64,000 nt of DNA, taken from contig JACKAU010000003.1 in the NCBI GenBank assembly GCA_020634855.1, positions 868,001 through 932,000 of the forward strand, written 5' to 3'. The stretch comes from Anaerolineales bacterium. GTDB lineage: Bacteria > Chloroflexota > Anaerolineae > 4572-78 > J111. Positions within the stretch are counted from its first letter, which is position 1. Each line of letters opens with the position of its first letter. This document shows positions 61,702-64,000 of this stretch, one piece after another. The notes beneath the pieces are model-generated. The model saw only the letters and a list, made by a program, of their open reading frames with translations, did not search any database and was not told the origin of the DNA. Made by a program: the position numbers and the translations under genes.

Positions 61702-62620
61702 CGGTCGCCCTCTGATTTCGCACATAGAACAGGGCCACCCCAATCGACAAGGCCAAAATAATAAAGGCATTGGCCGATGCTAGCGAAAACTGGTAGGAAC
61801 TGAACGCCAATTTGTAGGTAAATGTACTTAGCACCTCCGTGGCCCGGATGGGGCCACCGCCCGTGGTCATCCAGATCAAGGTAAATTGGTGCGTGGTCCA
61901 GATAAAATCGAGCATGGCCAAACTGATGATAATCGGCTTCAACTGAGGCAGCGTGATATACCGAAAAAGTTGAGTGCGACTGGCCCCATCAATCGTGCCG
62001 GCGTCATACAAGTCCTTAGGAATTCCCTGGAGACCGGCCAGGAGGCTAACCATATAGAAGGGATATCCCGCCCAGATATTGATGAGGGTAACCGCAGGCA
62101 ACGCCAACTGCCGGGAACTTAGCCATTCAATTTGTTCACTGACAAGGCCCACCGAAATTAGCATATAGTTGATGATTCCGTTGGGATTCAGCATCAACCG
62201 CCATAGAACGGCGATAATCGAGGCGGTGAATACCCACGGCAGGATATAGACCACCCGGAACAACGCCCTCATACCTGGACTGATCATCTCGGTATTCAAA
62301 AGCATAGCAAATGACAGGCCCAGAATAAGGTGAGCTATAACGCTAATAATCGTCAAATAGAGCGTATGACCCAGGGCTTGCCGAAAAACGCTGTCCGTGA
62401 TGATTTCAACATAATTGCTGATGCCCACAAATGCGGGAGGCTCTCTGGTGATGATGACATTGTCCATCAGGGAATAATAGAAGACAATTGCTATAGGAAT
62501 CAGCGACAACACGGTCAACAAGATGATTGTCGGTGACAAATAGGCAAAGGGAACAAGTTGTTTACCTGTTTTATGCCAATTACGGGTTTTTGTCTCTGTC
62601 GAGAGACTGATATTCGCCAT
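61694..62620 (-). CDS. Sugar ABC permease (MalF/UgpA-like)
   Basis: A 308-residue permease with six helices. An N-terminal arm of 25 residues leads to PFAYLSPTIILLTVLSLIPI, typical of this group. Coupling motif: GLQGIPKDLYDAGTIDGASRTQLFRYITLP, here in two overlapping blocks. It works with the MalG-like subunit and the binding protein. No ATPase gene of the CUT1 type is in the window, so a shared MsiK-like ATPase may serve it, or the gene lies elsewhere. Confidence 0.92.
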   Translation of the reverse strand: MANISLSTETKTRNWHKTGKQLVPFAYLSPTIILLTVLSLIPIAIVFYYSLMDNVIITREPPAFVGISNYVEIITDSVFRQALGHTLYLTIISVIAHLILGLSFAMLLNTEMISPGMRALFRVVYILPWVFTASIIAVLWRLMLNPNGIINYMLISVGLVSEQIEWLSSRQLALPAVTLINIWAGYPFYMVSLLAGLQGIPKDLYDAGTIDGASRTQLFRYITLPQLKPIIISLAMLDFIWTTHQFTLIWMTTGGGPIRATEVLSTFTYKLAFSSYQFSLASANAFIILALSIGVALFYVRNQRATDE

Positions 62621-62645
62621 CAGATGGAGATCCTTTCTCGTTCTA

Positions 62646-62683
62646 ATGGAGGCTGCAAGACGCTAGCGCCTTACAGCCTCCAT
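62646..62683 (-). repeat. Hairpin between binding-protein and permease genes
   Basis: ATGGAGGCTG and CAGCCTCCAT pair perfectly across a loop that itself contains CGCTAGCG. Such stem-loops often protect the binding-protein message and reduce permease expression. Confidence 0.7.
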
Positions 62684-62717
62684 GCCCACATGGAGTAGTC
62701 TCTAAGTTATGGTAATC

Positions 62718-64000
62718 CTATTGGAAGTTCTCCATCCAGGCATCCTGGGCATTGGTGAGGAACTCGTCCAGGGTTTGATCGCCATCGAGGTAGAGTTGGA
62801 ACTGCTCGTCGTACTGGCGCATTAGTTCTTCGGCCACCGGTAGACCCACAAATTCATTGGCCAGGTAACCACTCTGGAAGACGTCGAAGGCGCTGGCGAA
62901 CAACTCATCCGTCGTAACGAAATCAGGGGTCGAATTGACGTTGCCGGGGAAGGCGTTGGCAATCGATGACAACTTCGAGTTGGTATCTTGGCTCATCAGG
63001 AACGCGATCAACCTCCAGGCTTCGGCCTGGTGCTCGCTGTTTTCAGCCACCCCGATGCCCCACGAGGCATACGGTAGACCGCGTGGTCGGTGTAGCTGTC
63101 GACGGCCGGCAGGGCGGTGATGGCGAAGTTCAAGTCCGGGTTACGTTCGCGGATCAAGTTGATGTGAGCTAGCGAATCGACCATCATCCCCACTCGACCG
63201 TTGGTGAACTCTTCCACCTTGTCCTGCTCTCGCATCGAGAAGGCGCCGGGAGCGATGAGGCCCGCATCGTACAGCCCTTTGATGAATTCCATGGCGCTTC
63301 TAACGTCCTCATTGTCAACCAGGTTCGGCTGACCATCGGCCATCATACTGCCGCCGGAGGCCCAAACCCACGACATCACATCATTCTGAATACCGTTGGG
63401 CTGTTCCAGAGACAGGGGCAGCACCCAGCCATAGACGTTGTTCTCGGCGTCGGTCAACTGTTCCGCAGCGGTGGCAAATTCGCCCCGCGTCGAGGGGGGA
63501 GTAGCCACGCCGGCTTGTTCCATCAGGTCCAAATTGACAAACACCGGATAAACGAAGTTAACAACCGGAATCATGTAAGTCGCATCATTGAGTTTAATCT
63601 GGGCCGCCAGTTCGCTGTCATCAAAACTGGCATCGCTCATCAGGTCAGACAGGCTGACCAGCGCCCCCTGCTTCACAAAGTCGCTGACCCAGGCTCCATC
63701 CAGACCGACAACGTCGGCCATAGTGCCTGTAGCCGCCCCGGCCACGATCTGCTCTTTGGTCGCCGAGTAGGGACCGCTGATCAATTCGACGGTAATGCCA
63801 GGGTTCTGGGCTTCAAACTCGTCCATTAAGGCTCTGAATTCGCCCTCAGGTAGTTCCGGCTCCCACCATTGAGCGAACTCGAGGGTAACCGGTTCAGCCA
63901 ATGGTTCAGCCGCCGCTTCGGCAGCCGGTTCTGCGGTGGCTTCTTCAGCAGCAGGTTCGGCGGCAGATATATCTGCCGCGCCCCCCGAAGACTCGAAGTT
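62718..64000 (-). pseudogene. Sugar ABC binding protein, frameshifted and cut by the window edge
   Basis: The frame is open from the window edge, with an Ala/Glu/Pro-rich tether (EPAAEEATAEPAAEAAAEP) that should follow a lipobox outside the window. Then comes the SBP_bac_1 fold: VTLEFAQWWEPELPEGEF, PGITVELISGPYSATKEQI, DVVGLDGAWVSDFVKQG, NGRVGMMVD. At about 63067-63080 the frame breaks after SYTDHAV. The other frame carries on as LPYASWGIGVAENSEHQAEA, WRLIAFLMSQ, to a normal end at 62718. A one-base indel accounts for it. Because the downstream permeases are intact, the transporter is probably functional and the break may be an assembly error. Confidence 0.8.

Overview
The window looks like a chromosomal piece of an uncultured or little-studied Chloroflexota bacterium (Anaerolineae/Caldilineae-like). 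This is inferred from style, not from a marker gene. There are lipoprotein-type binding proteins, an LPXTG-like surface protein, several TolB-like propellers, a CotH–VTC–DUF4956 triad, a very large secreted protein ending in FLPLIRK, and many small palindromic intergenic repeats. No rRNA, tRNA or CRISPR array was recognised.

1–12.4 kb: the tail of a thiol peroxidase, an LPXTG-like protein, a tandem AP2-like protein, a secreted GH99-like/SH3 protein, the CotH–VTC–DUF4956 operon, a TPR protein overlapping a GAF/PAS histidine kinase, and alanine racemase. 13–23.3 kb: an acetate/succinate-type (YaaH) transporter, a GntR regulator behind a near-consensus promoter with two GTATAC operators, an SHMT-like PLP enzyme, and a complete branched-chain-type ABC transporter (the livG-like gene carries a frameshift, and a 195-bp MITE with a perfect 9-bp target duplication sits inside the operon). 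An aldo/keto reductase follows.

23.5–37 kb is the core of the window. It is a co-directional minus-strand nitrogen cluster: GSIII glutamine synthetase, ureA-ureB-ureC, a ureohydrolase resembling the Ni-dependent guanidine hydrolase GdmH, HypA/HypB-like nickel chaperones interrupted by an NCS2 permease, an SsuABC/TauABC-type ABC transporter, and ureG. Read together they form a route: guanidine import, guanidine to urea plus ammonia, urea to ammonia plus CO2, ammonia to glutamine. Both hydrolases need nickel. UreD, UreE and UreF are not in the window. Between glnA and an amber-interrupted CRP/FNR-like regulator lies an apparently orphan small RNA with a pseudoknot and a strong terminator.

38.4–42 kb is a pile-up of three decayed insertion sequences whose ends and target duplications can still be read. 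42–49.1 kb holds two DUF606 proteins (one frameshifted) and a metal-handling block: a NicO-type Ni/Co exporter fused to a TolB-like propeller, a free Ig/TolB-like propeller protein, and a His-rich TIGR03943/DUF318 permease pair. 50.3–56.8 kb encodes a 2170-residue secreted metallophosphoesterase with cadherin-like and PKD repeats. 57–64 kb has a VOC protein, a Dot1-like methyltransferase, and a sugar-type ABC operon with a class II aldolase and an ADP-dependent-kinase-family protein; its binding protein is frameshifted and runs off the window.

A dispersed 53–61-bp palindromic repeat occurs six times between 17.9 and 38.4 kb, and a 42-bp tandem repeat lies beside ureG. Several otherwise conserved genes carry single lesions, which may be real decay or residual assembly error.
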